DNA from: Bacillus thermozeamaize
GTDB taxonomy: Bacteria; Bacillota; Bacilli; ZCTH02-B2
Length of the DNA stretch: 64,000 nt
Reading direction: 5' to 3'
NCBI GenBank assembly: GCA_002159075.1
Contig: LZRT01000056.1
Location: 1-64,000, forward strand
A program made the translations under genes and the position numbers. How positions within the stretch are numbered: the stretch's first letter is position 1; the number at the start of each line of letters is the position of its first letter. This document shows, piece by piece, positions 44,521-53,332 of this stretch. The notes below the pieces were generated by a model that saw only the letters and a list, made by a program, of their open reading frames with translations, was not told the DNA's origin and did no database searches.

Positions 44521-46193
44521 AGCAGAACGAGATCCCTTTCACCGTGGTGGGGGAATTTTTCTCGGAAACGATCCCGGAGTATTCGGAAACGTGGAGCCTC
44601 GGGAATGAAACGCCCCTGGAGACGGAGATGCGCCTTTTTTCGGCATGTGTGCGCTGGGCGTTTAACCGGCTCCAGGAAGGCGTTTCTCGGGAAGCGATCA
44701 AAAAGCAGGGGCAGGCTCTCTTCGGCCTGAATTCCCGCTACGTTGATGATGCCCGGCTCCAGGCGCAGGGCATCCTCGAATCCCAGAAGACTCTGCTTGC
44801 CCGGCGCATCGAGGAGACGGAGACAAAACTCTCCCGCGCCCGGCGGAAGCTTTCCTGGGCGGAGAAGAAGCTTCGCCGCGCCGAAAAGAAGGGCGTCGCC
44901 GTGGAAGAACGCCGGCGTCTTGCGATTGCCGTACAGGGTCGCCGCTATCGTGTGTCCGCTTTGGAAAAGAAGCTCCGGGAACTCAAGATGCATGAGCAAA
45001 ACGGCACCGTTCCCAAGGTGATCTTCGGCGGGCGGAAGCTCTGGCGGAAGGTGTCGCGGAAGAAGGTTCCCCGGGAAGCGTGGCGTGCGGCGCGGAGGAA
45101 CGTGCTCTACGCCCGCGGAGACCGCACCAAGGGCGGGAACCCGAACCTGAAGATCACTGACGACGGAATGGATTTTCGCCTGTCCGTCACGCTCTCGCAT
45201 CGATCCGAGCAGGTCGGCACGGACCGCCTCGACCGCCCGAAGATGACGCGGGCCCCGCGGGTCGAAGGCCGCCTTTGGGTGTCGGGGAAGCACCGAGAAC
45301 TTCTCCGCCGTGTGCTGACCGAGAAGATTCCGTATACAGTGGAACTCAAGCGCGGGCCGGACGGCCGCTACCGGGCGCACATCACGTTTTCCCTTTCTGC
45401 GCCCATGCCGACGACAGAGACATTGCGGGGTTTTCTAGGCATTGACACTAACCCCGACGGGCTGGCCGTGGCAAACGTAGGGCGCGATGGGAACCCGGAA
45501 CCTTGGCCTGAAGAATTAGCCGTACCATTTCCGAAGAACCTTGGCAAGTACGATGGCGAGTTCCAGATCCTTCTCAAACCTCACGGGTTTTTCTATCTTC
45601 GGGTTCCAGAACTTGCCCATGCCCGCGGGAATCGGCGGACGTATCTCATCGGCACCCTGGGGAGAGTGATCGTAGATATGGCCAAGGCGCTGGGGAAGCC
45701 GATCGCCTTAGAGAACCTGGCGTTTGCCCAGGGGCGGATGGATACAGACCGGACCTTCAACCGGATGGCGTCGAACTTTCCGCACGAGAAGGTGCTTGAG
45801 GCCATCTTTCGCCGGGCGCAGAAAGAAGGCGTCCTTGTCCGCTTCGTGCGTCCGGAATTTACGTCGACGATCGGTTGGTACAAATATCGCAAGCGTTTTG
45901 GCGTTACGGTGCATGAGGCAGCAGCGCTGGTGATCGGTCGCAGAGCGCTAGGATTCCGAGAGCAAATTCCGCAAAGTCTCCGCCGCGCGATCGTGGAACG
46001 CCTAAAGGGCTCTTCCGCACCTGTGGAAGGAACCCGGATGACCCGAAAGGCGGGGAGCGGCCACGCGCGGAAGGTGGACTTGCTCAAACTTGAAGAACAA
46101 CTTGAACGCCATAACGGCCTTGCGCTATGGCAGCAGACCTCGTTTGCCTCCGTGTGGCGAACGCTTCGAAGATTGGCCTTTGCCTTTCGGTAA
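44511..46193 (+). CDS. tnpB: TnpB-family RNA-guided nuclease homologue (IS607-linked), no zinc ribbon
   Basis: A 560-residue intact protein of the IS605 OrfB/TnpB group, relatives of Cas12. Residues about 90-160 are a basic coiled coil. The split RuvC domain shows RuvC-I GIDTNPDGLAV (Asp312) and RuvC-II ALENLAF (Glu401). The region that should contain the CxxC zinc ribbon and the third acidic residue in a D-x-NAA context instead reads STIGWYKYRKRFGVTVHEAA: no cysteines, and the only acid is Glu469. The protein is longer than typical TnpB (about 400). ATG 44511 has AGGAG about 11 nt upstream and overlaps the dead tnpA. Whether it cuts DNA, or has become a regulator, cannot be read from the sequence. 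Confidence 0.87.
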   Translation: MLVKQNEIPFTVVGEFFSETIPEYSETWSLGNETPLETEMRLFSACVRWAFNRLQEGVSREAIKKQGQALFGLNSRYVDDARLQAQGILESQKTLLARRIEETETKLSRARRKLSWAEKKLRRAEKKGVAVEERRRLAIAVQGRRYRVSALEKKLRELKMHEQNGTVPKVIFGGRKLWRKVSRKKVPREAWRAARRNVLYARGDRTKGGNPNLKITDDGMDFRLSVTLSHRSEQVGTDRLDRPKMTRAPRVEGRLWVSGKHRELLRRVLTEKIPYTVELKRGPDGRYRAHITFSLSAPMPTTETLRGFLGIDTNPDGLAVANVGRDGNPEPWPEELAVPFPKNLGKYDGEFQILLKPHGFFYLRVPELAHARGNRRTYLIGTLGRVIVDMAKALGKPIALENLAFAQGRMDTDRTFNRMASNFPHEKVLEAIFRRAQKEGVLVRFVRPEFTSTIGWYKYRKRFGVTVHEAAALVIGRRALGFREQIPQSLRRAIVERLKGSSAPVEGTRMTRKAGSGHARKVDLLKLEEQLERHNGLALWQQTSFASVWRTLRRLAFAFR

Positions 46194-46202
46194 CGCCGTT
46201 TA

Positions 46203-46380
46203 GCCGGGTGTCGGACAAACCCGGCAGGCGCCCTCACAGGGCGGCGTCCGTGGCGGCTTGGGTCTCGCCTTTCTTTCGGTTTCCTTCGCCTTGCGGGCCG
46301 GCCGCACCGGCTCCGAACGTCCGAGCGGGCAAGCCCGAAGGAAACACGCGGACGCTCCGGGTGGGACCCCCGGGCCTAGA
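46203..46380 (+). ncRNA. Highly structured RNA upstream of hpf: candidate raiA RNA (alternative: TnpB guide RNA)
   Basis: Perfect hairpin GCCGGGT/ACCCGGC (46203-46209 with 46219-46225); CGCCCT/AGGGCG (46229-46234 with 46238-46243); CGTCCG/CGGACG closing a multi-branched domain (46245-46250 with 46349-46354); a 10-bp stem 46279-46288 with 46336-46345, continued by CTTGC/GCAAG (46290-46294 with 46329-46333) and capped by GCCGG/CCGGC. CGGAC in the first loop (46212-46216) can also pair with GTCCG at 46246-46250, giving a possible pseudoknot. Position directly before hpf, length near 180 nt and the opening hairpin suggest the raiA motif known from Bacillota and Actinomycetota. Because it begins 10 nt after tnpB, an omega RNA is the rival explanation. 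Confidence 0.6.
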
Positions 46381-46406
46381 TCCCTAAACTTGGAAGGAGG
46401 TGAACG

Positions 46407-46463
46407 CCTGGTTCGAAGGGGTCCCTGCCTGAAGTGGGATTCAGGTGGGTTTGACGAACCAGG
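46407..46463 (+). promoter_or_regulatory. Nested hairpin over the hpf translation start region
   Basis: CCTGGTTCG (46407-46415) pairs perfectly with CGAACCAGG (46455-46463); CCTGAA/TTCAGG (46428-46433 with 46440-46445) forms an inner hairpin. The 3' arm covers part of the weak AGGA (46461-46464) in front of the hpf ATG, so folding could restrain translation. A strong GGAGG (46396-46400) lies just before the structure. Confidence 0.6.
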
Positions 46464-46470
46464 ATGGGAA

Positions 46471-47016
46471 ATGAGGTATATTGTCCGTGGAGACAACGTG
46501 GAAGTGACCCCGGCTCTGCAAGAATATGCCGAGAAAAAGTTGAGCCGTCTGGAAAAGTATTTTGATGACATCCCTGATGATCAGATGGCCCAGGTGACGA
46601 TGCGCATCGTTCGCAATCAGCATGTGGTGGAAGTGACCGTGCCGGTTCCCAACCTTTTGTTGCGGGCAGAAGTGAGACACCAGGATATGTACGCGGCGAT
46701 CGATCTGGCTGCAGACAAACTGGAGCGCCAGGTCCGCAAGTACAAGACACGTGTCAATCGCAAGGCACGTCAGGTGGCGGCCGTTCCCAGCACGGCGTTG
46801 TTCTCGCGTGGCGAGGAGGAACAGGAGTCACAGCCATATGAAATTGTCCGCACCAAACGGTTTAATCTCAAGCCCATGGATGTGGAAGAAGCGATCCTGC
46901 AGATGGATTTGCTCGGGCATGATTTTTTCGTTTTTTCCAATGCGGAGACGGGCCAGGTGAGCGTGGTATACAAGCGCGATGACGGAAAATACGGCCTGAT
47001 CGAAACGGAGGCGTGA
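46471..47016 (+). CDS. hpf: Ribosome hibernation promoting factor, long form
   Basis: Pairs 70S ribosomes into inactive 100S dimers in stationary phase. The N-terminal beta-alpha-beta domain binds the decoding centre (YIVRGDNVEVTPALQEYAEKKLSRLEKYF), followed by a linker and the C-terminal dimerisation domain (EIVRTKRFNLKPMDVEEAILQMDLLGHDFFVFSN). 181 residues, the long form of Bacillota. ATG 46471 gives the family start but has only AGGA upstream. In the same frame, CTG 46408 lies 7 nt after a perfect GGAGG and would add 21 residues; I keep the ATG. Confidence 0.95.
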   Translation: MRYIVRGDNVEVTPALQEYAEKKLSRLEKYFDDIPDDQMAQVTMRIVRNQHVVEVTVPVPNLLLRAEVRHQDMYAAIDLAADKLERQVRKYKTRVNRKARQVAAVPSTALFSRGEEEQESQPYEIVRTKRFNLKPMDVEEAILQMDLLGHDFFVFSNAETGQVSVVYKRDDGKYGLIETEA

Positions 47017-47059
47017 TGGGAAACGGGATGATGACAGGATCAAGACCAGAGGATCAACA

Positions 47060-47095
47060 AAGGACCGTCTGACGATGGGCAGGCGGTCCTTTTTG
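47060..47095 (+). terminator. Intrinsic terminator of hpf
   Basis: AGGACCG (47061-47067) pairs with CGGTCCT (47084-47090), with further inner pairing, followed by TTTT. Confidence 0.88.
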
Positions 47096-47125
47096 CGTGC
47101 GCGTTTTTCAGAAAAGGGTGCCGGT

Positions 47126-47842
47126 TCATTCGGCCCGGTAGAATTTCATGGTTTCCCGGAAGTAGATCCCCTTTTGGAGAATCCACAAAGCAGAGAGGAG
47201 CAGCATTGGGAAAAGGGCAAACTGGACGAAGATGGCGTAAACCACCAGGATGCCCAAGGACAACAGAAGCATCATATCCATCGACTTGAATGCTTGAAAG
47301 GCTGAATGATAAGCAATATATTTTTCCGCTTCGTCCAGCTTCTCAAAGTACTCCTGACTGGACATGTCAAACTGAAATTTGCGCTCGGGATAAACCAGGT
47401 TAAATAGATTGATGCATTGGCGTAAAAGCCACTGGCTCAGTAGGAGCATGAAAAGAGAAAGAGTTACGTTGACCAGCAACCAGAAGAAAGGTTCGTCGAA
47501 GGTAAACAGCTGAGCCAAGGCAATGATCAGCCAAATGGTTGCGCCACAACTACTGAGGGAAGCGGAGATGAGCGCTTTGCCCGTCAGTTTTTCCAGGAAT
47601 TCTGGAATTTCCCCAGATCGCTCCAGATCCCGCTTGGCCTGGGTGAGGAAAGAGCGTGATAGGATGATACCGATCAGAACAGCCATGCCGATGAGCAGAT
47701 ACAACCAGTCATATGGAAATAGAAAGAAATATTGCTCGATGAGAATCCCGGCAGAAAGATCTCTGGCGTAAAGCGCTGTAAACGCGAGAATAAATCCGCT
47801 GACACTGCCTGCGATAAGAGAGAGGAAAGTTCTTTTTTTCAA
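47126..47842 (-). CDS. DUF3169 family membrane protein
   Basis: A 238-residue protein with about six membrane helices in three pairs, separated by hydrophilic loops of about 30 residues. The pattern fits DUF3169, a Bacillota family of unknown function that is commonly paired with a small XRE regulator, as here. The start at 47842 overlaps the stop of the upstream regulator (ATGA), so the two are co-translated. No catalytic motif is visible. Confidence 0.78.
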   Translation of the reverse strand: MKKRTFLSLIAGSVSGFILAFTALYARDLSAGILIEQYFFLFPYDWLYLLIGMAVLIGIILSRSFLTQAKRDLERSGEIPEFLEKLTGKALISASLSSCGATIWLIIALAQLFTFDEPFFWLLVNVTLSLFMLLLSQWLLRQCINLFNLVYPERKFQFDMSSQEYFEKLDEAEKYIAYHSAFQAFKSMDMMLLLSLGILVVYAIFVQFALFPMLLLSALWILQKGIYFRETMKFYRAE

Positions 47843-48063
47843 GTGGTTCGCTCCTTTCCCGAATCTTTTTTTAAGGAGAAAATGGCTTCTACCGGTTCTT
47901 GAAACACTTCGGCCATTTTCAATGCGAGGACGACCGATGGTGCGTAATCGCCCCGTTCGATCAAGCTGATGGTCTGCCGGGAGACGCCGATGGCTTTCGC
48001 CAGGTCCGTTTGGGTCATGTTGAACCTGGCGCGCAATTCCTTGACCCGGTTAAACAGTTCCAT
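47839..48063 (-). CDS. XRE-family (Cro/C1-type) regulator
   Basis: A 74-residue protein that is essentially one helix-turn-helix domain (VKELRARFNMTQTDLAKAIGVSRQTISLIERGDYAPS), similar to the YozG/YgzD group. ATG 48063 has a perfect AGGAGG 7 nt upstream; the frame is open to 48141 but that part has no start support. It probably represses its own promoter and the DUF3169 gene, through the repeats at 48099-48134. Confidence 0.87.
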   Translation of the reverse strand: MELFNRVKELRARFNMTQTDLAKAIGVSRQTISLIERGDYAPSVVLALKMAEVFQEPVEAIFSLKKDSGKERTT

Positions 48064-48098
48064 TCTTTTCCCTCCTCGTTCAGGAATGTAATATATTC

Positions 48099-48134
48099 TT
48101 GTCATCTTGTCAAATAAAGTTGTCAAAATGACAA
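48099..48134. promoter_or_regulatory. Repeated TTGTCA operator in front of the XRE gene
   Basis: TTGTCA occurs three times (48099-48104, 48107-48112, 48120-48125). The third is followed by AAA and the inverse TGACAA (48129-48134), giving a 15-bp palindrome. This is the expected form of an XRE operator. The remaining sequence up to secA (48142-48378) shows no clear feature. Confidence 0.65.
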
Positions 48135-48378
48135 TAATCATTTACATTCATGGGATGGGCAGACATCTTATGGCATCGATTAAAATCGGCTTGATCATTG
48201 GCCAGGCCACGGGGATTTTGATATACTTTTTTTTGTGGTAATCGCGATGGAACGTCTGAATGGCCGTTTTGATGGCAATTGAATGAAAATGGATAGGCAC
48301 CTTCAGATGCATGATTGATTCGGATGAACGCAGGTTGTAAAACGCGGATCGTGGAACGCAGATTAAGGAGATGATCCT

Positions 48379-50898
48379 TTGAGGTGGTTTGATTCAAACG
48401 CACGCGAAGTGAAGCGTCTGGCCAAGGTGGTGGAGAAAATCAACCGCCTGGAGAGCGAAATGCGCTCTTTGCGGGATGAGGAATTGCGGGCGAAGACGGA
48501 CGAGTTCAGGGAGCGGCTGGCGAAGGGAGAGACGCTTGATCAGCTCCTGCCGGAGGCGTTTGCCGTCGTCCGGGAAGCAGCAAGCCGGGTGCTTGGGATG
48601 CGCCCCTTTGACGTGCAGCTGATGGGCGGGATCGTCCTGCACCAGGGGAAGATCGCGGAGATGAAGACCGGCGAAGGGAAAACGCTCGTGGCCACCATGC
48701 CTGCCTACCTCAATGCGCTTACAGGAGAAGGCGTGCACGTTGTCACCGTGAACGAATACCTGGCACAGCGTGACAGTGAGCAGATGGGACAGGTCTACAG
48801 GTTTTTGGGCCTCTCGGTGGGCCTGAACCTTCACGATATGAGTCCGGAAGAGAAACAGGCGGCCTATGCGGCTGACATTACGTATGGAACCAACAACGAA
48901 TTCGGCTTTGATTACTTGCGGGACAACATGGTCCTGTATAAAGAACAGATCGTTCAGCGGCCGCTGGCCTTTGCGATTGTCGACGAGGTGGACAGCATCC
49001 TGATCGACGAAGCGCGGACGCCGCTGATCATCTCCGGGCAGGCAGCCAAGCCGACCGACCTGTATTATGCCGCCGCCCGTCTGGCCAAGCAGCTGAAGCG
49101 GGATGAAGATTATACCGTGGATGAAAAGGCCCATTCGGTGATGCTCAGCGAGACCGGCGCCGACCGGGTGGAGCGGTTTTTCGGCATCGACAACCTTTAC
49201 AGCAACGAAAACATGCTCTACAACCACCACATTACACAGGCCCTCAAGGCCAAGGAATTGATGAAGCGGGATCGGGACTACGTGGTGGTGGAAGGCGAAG
49301 TGGTGATTGTGGACGAGTTTACCGGCCGGATGATGCCGGGGCGCCGTTACAGCGACGGGCTGCACCAGGCGATTGAGGCCAAGGAGGGCCTGCAGGTCAA
49401 GCGGGAAAGCATGACGTTGGCCACGATCACCTATCAGAACTACTTCCGGATGTACCGCAAGCTGGCCGGGATGACCGGAACGGCCAAGACGGAGGAAGAA
49501 GAATTCCGGAAGATCTACGGGCTGGATGTGGTGGTGATCCCCACCAACAAGCCGATGATCCGGGAAGATCTGCCGGACGTGGTTTTCCAGACCGAGGCCG
49601 CCAAGTTCCGGGCGGTGGTCAAGGAGATCGTCCGGCGGCACCGCAAGGGGCAGCCGGTGCTGGTGGGAACCACCTCGATTGAAAACTCGGAGCGCCTTTC
49701 CCAGATGCTCAAGCGCGAAGGAATTCCCCATCAGGTGTTGAATGCCAAGTACCATGCCCAGGAAGCGGCGATCATTGCGCGGGCCGGAGAGAAAGGCGCG
49801 GTGACGATCGCCACCAACATGGCCGGGCGGGGGACGGACATCAAACTGGGAGATGGGGTGGCGGAACTCGGAGGGCTCCATATCCTGGGAACAGAACGGC
49901 ATGAGAGCCGCCGGATAGACAACCAGTTGCGAGGACGGGCGGGACGTCAGGGTGATCCCGGCTCTTCGCAGTTTTTTCTCTCGCTCGAGGATGACCTGAT
50001 GCGCAAGTTTGGCTCTGACACCATCAAGTCGATGATGGGTCGCCTCGGCCTGGATGAGGATGAGCCGATTGAGAGCCGGATGGTGACCCGGGCCATCGAG
50101 TCGGCGCAAAAGCGGATGGAGGCCAACAACTTTGAACAGCGCCGCCTGGTCCTGCAATATGATGACGTGATCAACCAGCAGCGGGAAGTGATTTACAAAC
50201 AGCGCCGGGAGGTGCTGGAGCGGGAGTCGCTGAAAGATGTGATTCTCAAGATGGCGGATGCGGTCATTTCCCGATTGCTGGAGAGGTACTGTCCGGCCAG
50301 TGAGGTGCCGGAGGACTGGGATCTGCAAGGACTCGTCTCCGAGGCGGAACGGCTCTTTCTCAAGCCCGGGCGCCTGAGCCCGGATTCCCTGAAGCGCAAG
50401 GAGGAGCCGGAGATTCGCGAGATGCTCCTGTCAGAGGTGCGTGCGCAGTACGATGAGAAGGAGCAGGAACTGGGCGAGTCGCTGATGCGGGAGTTTGAAA
50501 AAGTGGTGCTGCTCCGCACGGTGGATACCCAGTGGATGGAGCACATGGATGCCATGGATCAGCTGCGCCAGGGCATCCACCTGCGCGGTTATGCCCAGAA
50601 CGATCCGTTGCGGGAGTACCAGTTTGAAGGATTTGCCATGTTTGAGGAGATGATCCGCCGGATCGAAGAGTCGACGGTGCAGCAGATCATGAAGTCCGAA
50701 GTGACGCAGAATGTGCGGCGGGAAGCGGTGGCGGTGGCGCAGCCGGTGTCGCCGGATGCGGTCCCGGCGGCAGGGACGGGAACGGACGGCCAGCCGCCGA
50801 AGCGGCAGCCGATCCGTGTCGGGCCCAAGATCGGGCGCAACCAGCCCTGCCCGTGCGGGAGCGGGAAAAAGTACAAGCATTGCTGCGGCGCTTCATAA
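48379..50898 (+). CDS. secA: Protein translocase subunit SecA
   Basis: The ATPase motor that pushes secretory proteins through SecYEG. Walker A is [11 protein letters not shown] near residue 103, Walker [13 protein letters not shown] near 208, and NBD2 has the [17 protein letters not shown] and [19 protein letters not shown] motifs. The C-terminus ends with the zinc site [13 protein letters not shown]. 839 residues is typical for Bacillota. The start is TTG 48379, with AAGGAG 8 nt upstream. Followed by prfB as in B. subtilis. Confidence 0.97.
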   Translation: MRWFDSNAREVKRLAKVVEKINRLESEMRSLRDEELRAKTDEFRERLAKGETLDQLLPEAFAVVREAASRVLGMRPFDVQLMGGIVLHQGKIAEMKTGEGKTLVATMPAYLNALTGEGVHVVTVNEYLAQRDSEQMGQVYRFLGLSVGLNLHDMSPEEKQAAYAADITYGTNNEFGFDYLRDNMVLYKEQIVQRPLAFAIVDEVDSILIDEARTPLIISGQAAKPTDLYYAAARLAKQLKRDEDYTVDEKAHSVMLSETGADRVERFFGIDNLYSNENMLYNHHITQALKAKELMKRDRDYVVVEGEVVIVDEFTGRMMPGRRYSDGLHQAIEAKEGLQVKRESMTLATITYQNYFRMYRKLAGMTGTAKTEEEEFRKIYGLDVVVIPTNKPMIREDLPDVVFQTEAAKFRAVVKEIVRRHRKGQPVLVGTTSIENSERLSQMLKREGIPHQVLNAKYHAQEAAIIARAGEKGAVTIATNMAGRGTDIKLGDGVAELGGLHILGTERHESRRIDNQLRGRAGRQGDPGSSQFFLSLEDDLMRKFGSDTIKSMMGRLGLDEDEPIESRMVTRAIESAQKRMEANNFEQRRLVLQYDDVINQQREVIYKQRREVLERESLKDVILKMADAVISRLLERYCPASEVPEDWDLQGLVSEAERLFLKPGRLSPDSLKRKEEPEIREMLLSEVRAQYDEKEQELGESLMREFEKVVLLRTVDTQWMEHMDAMDQLRQGIHLRGYAQNDPLREYQFEGFAMFEEMIRRIEESTVQQIMKSEVTQNVRREAVAVAQPVSPDAVPAAGTGTDGQPPKRQPIRVGPKIGRNQPCPCGSGKKYKHCCGAS

Positions 50899-50983
50899 GA
50901 AAGAATATGGCGCTCATGGATGCCGCTCATCTTCCGCTGGACATAAACAGCTGAACATGATCAGGTGAGAAAGGGATGAGAAG

Positions 50984-52118
50984 ATGACGTTTGGAGAAAT
51001 ACGCCAACAGCTCCAACAGACAGCCCATCGGATTGCCGAAATGAGGGGGTCTCTTTGACCTCCCTGCCAAGGAGGAGCGGATTGCGGAACTGGAAAAGCT
51101 GATGGCAGCTCCGGAATTTTGGGAGGACCAGGAGAAGGCGCAAAAAGTGCTGCAGGAGAGCAAGGCGCTGAAAGGTCAGGTGGAGACCTTACAGAACCTT
51201 GAGAAGCGGTTGGAAGACCTGCAGGTGTTGCTGGAGTTGGCCGAAGAGGAGAAAGATGAGAGCCTTATCCCGGAGCTGTCCCAAGGAAAGAAGGAACTGC
51301 AGAAAGCGCTGGAACGGTTTGAGTTGCAATTGTTGCTGAGCGACCCATATGACAAAAACAACGCGATTCTGGAACTGCATCCCGGGGCGGGAGGCACCGA
51401 ATCGCAGGATTGGGCCAGCATGCTGCTCCGGATGTATACCCGCTGGGCGGAAGATCATGGATACCAGGTGGAGACGCTGGACTACCTGCCTGGCGAGGAG
51501 GCCGGGGTGAAAAGCGTCACGCTGCTGATCAAGGGGCACAACGCTTACGGTTATCTCAAGGCGGAAAAAGGCGTGCACCGACTGGTGCGCATCTCCCCTT
51601 TTGATTCCTCCGGCAGGCGCCACACCTCCTTTGTCTCCTGCAACGTGATGCCGGAGCTGGAGGATGATATTGAGGTGACCATCAACCCCGAAGACCTGAA
51701 AATCGACGTTTTCCGCTCCAGCGGGGCAGGTGGCCAGCACGTCAACACCACCGATTCGGCGGTGCGGATTCTTCACATCCCGACGGGCATTGTGGTGACC
51801 TGCCAGTCCGAGCGATCCCAAATCCAGAACCGCGAACGGGCGATGAAGATCCTCAAAGCCCGGCTCTATGAAAAAAAGCGTGAGGAACAGGAAAAAGAGT
51901 TGGCCGCTCTTCGCGGTGAACAGAAGGAAATCGGCTGGGGGAGCCAGATTCGCTCCTATGTGTTTCACCCCTACAGCATGGTCAAGGATCACCGGACCCA
52001 GGTAGAGACCGGCAATGTCCAGGCGGTGATGGACGGGGAGATCGATCTGTTTATTGACGCCTATTTGCGGATGCAGATGGGCAAACGAGGCCCGTTGACA
52101 GAAGAGCACCCCTCCTAG
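50984..52118 (+). CDS. prfB: Peptide chain release factor 2 with programmed +1 frameshift
   Basis: Ends translation at UGA and UAA. The gene is split by an in-frame TGA at 51056-51058 after 24 codons. The classic frameshift cassette is present: a Shine-Dalgarno-like AGGGGG (51044-51049), then CTT TGA C, so the ribosome shifts +1 on CTT and continues from 51057. The full product is about 377 residues. RF2 motifs are visible: the SPF codon-recognition tripeptide ([11 protein letters not shown]) and GGQ ([13 protein letters not shown]). Autoregulation follows: low RF2 favours the frameshift. The stop codon lies in the loop of the terminator. Confidence 0.96.
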
Positions 52119-52140
52119 TGGGGTGCCTATTGTATTTTTA
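52106..52140 (+). terminator. Intrinsic terminator of prfB
   Basis: GCACCCC (52106-52112) pairs with GGGGTGC (52120-52126), with the prfB stop codon in the loop; a T-rich tail follows. Confidence 0.85.
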
Positions 52141-52164
52141 TTCACGTCTTTGTATAATGATGCA
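52130..52164 (+). promoter_or_regulatory. argC promoter with two tandem ARG boxes (ArgR/AhrC sites)
   Basis: The boxes are TGTATTTTTATTCA (52131-52144), 9 of 10 fixed positions of TGAAT-WWWW-ATTCA, and TGTATAATGATGCA (52151-52164), a weaker match 20 bp further. The promoter is TTGTAT (52130-52135), 17 nt, TATAAT (52153-52158). The first box covers the -35 and the second the -10, so arginine-bound ArgR would block polymerase. Confidence 0.8.
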
Positions 52165-52220
52165 AGACGTTTTTCGGCAGCAAACGGCGGAGAAGAATCT
52201 TGAGGAGAGGAGATGCGGGG

Positions 52221-53252
52221 ATGCAGGTTGCCATCGTGGGGGCCAGCGGCTATGGCGGCGCAGAGCTGTACCGTTTGTTGCAGCGTCATCCGGAGATCGA
52301 GGAAATTCATTTGTTTGCCCATTCGCAGGCGGATCAGCCGATTTCGGCCATTTTTCCGCATATCGGCAAAGAGCAATGGGTGAAAAAGTTTGCTGTCCAG
52401 GCGGTGGCCGCGTGCGCGGAATGGGTGTTTTTGGCGACGCCCAGCGGCGTCAGCGCGCAAGTGACGCCGCAGTTGGTCGAGGCGGGATTGAAAGTGATTG
52501 ACCTCTCCGGTGATTTGCGTCTTGCAAAGCCGGCTGATTATGAAGAGTGGTACGGAAAAACGCCGGCCCCCGCCTCACTGCTGGAAAAGGCGGTTTACGG
52601 TTTGACGGAGTTGTACCGGGATGCGGTGCGCACGGCCGATCTGATTGCCAACCCGGGGTGTTATCCGACGGCGACCCTTTTGGGGTTGGCGCCGCTGTTG
52701 CAAGAAGGGCTCATCGAGACGCAGTCGGTGATCGTGGACGCCAAATCCGGCGTTTCCGGCGCAGGGCGCAGCAGCAATTTGACCCACTCCTTCAGCGAGG
52801 TAAATGAAAATCTGAAGGTGTACCGGGTCAACAAGCACCAGCACATCCCGGAGATTGAACGTTTTGCCAGCCAACTGGCCGGCGAGCCAGTGCAGATCTC
52901 CTTTCTCACGCACCTGATTCCGATGACCCGCGGCATGATGTGCACCATCTATGCCACCCCCCGCCGGGGGTTGAGCGCTGAGAAGGTGCACCAGCTGTAT
53001 CGTTCTTATTATGAAGATGCCCGGTTTGTGCGGGTTCGCCCGCTCGGGCAGTTTCCCGCGACCAAGGAGGTCTACGGTTCCAATTATTGCGATCTCGGGG
53101 TGGCCGTGGATCAACGGACGGGACGGATCACGGTGGTTTCAGTGATTGATAACCTGGTCAAGGGGGCTGCCGGACAGGCGGTACAAAATCTGAATGTGCG
53201 GATGGGTTGGCCGGAAGCGTTGTCCCTGGAAGGCGAACCGCTTTTCCCCTGA
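52221..53252 (+). CDS. argC: N-acetyl-gamma-glutamyl-phosphate reductase
   Basis: Third step of ornithine synthesis: NADPH-dependent reduction of N-acetylglutamyl phosphate to the semialdehyde. The N-terminal nucleotide fold is VAIVGASGYGGAEL and the catalytic Cys is in ANPGCYPTATLL. HLIPMTRGMMCTIYA is a conserved family block. 343 residues. ATG 52221 follows GGAGAGGAG. First gene of the arginine cluster, behind the ArgR-controlled promoter. Confidence 0.97.
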   Translation: MQVAIVGASGYGGAELYRLLQRHPEIEEIHLFAHSQADQPISAIFPHIGKEQWVKKFAVQAVAACAEWVFLATPSGVSAQVTPQLVEAGLKVIDLSGDLRLAKPADYEEWYGKTPAPASLLEKAVYGLTELYRDAVRTADLIANPGCYPTATLLGLAPLLQEGLIETQSVIVDAKSGVSGAGRSSNLTHSFSEVNENLKVYRVNKHQHIPEIERFASQLAGEPVQISFLTHLIPMTRGMMCTIYATPRRGLSAEKVHQLYRSYYEDARFVRVRPLGQFPATKEVYGSNYCDLGVAVDQRTGRITVVSVIDNLVKGAAGQAVQNLNVRMGWPEALSLEGEPLFP

Positions 53253-53332
53253 TTGGAGCGGAGATGACGGCAGCATACACAAACGTTGCAGATGGGCAGC
53301 GAAAGGGACTCTTGTTGCGAGGAGGAAGTGCG

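Larger units (their letters stand above)
44171..46193 (+). mobile_element. IS607-type insertion element, transposase decayed, tnpB intact
   Basis: The order is a remnant of an IS607 serine transposase followed by an overlapping tnpB. A perfect 12-bp tandem repeat, TGTTTTGCTAAT, at 44171-44194 just before the tnpA remnant may belong to the left end. The right end is not defined: it lies after the tnpB stop at 46193 and could include part of the foldable sequence at 46203-46380. No terminal inverted repeat or target duplication is expected for this family, and none was seen. Confidence 0.75.

Noticed and set aside
44243-44608. 121-codon frame before tnpB as an independent gene
   Set aside because: Its middle matches the end of an IS607 transposase and upstream parts of the same homology lie in other frames, so it is a pseudogene fragment that runs on into tnpB out of frame.
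48394-50328. 644-codon open frame on the minus strand
   Set aside because: It lies entirely opposite secA, the codon pattern is the mirror of a GC-rich gene, and it has no ribosome site or homology that I recognise.
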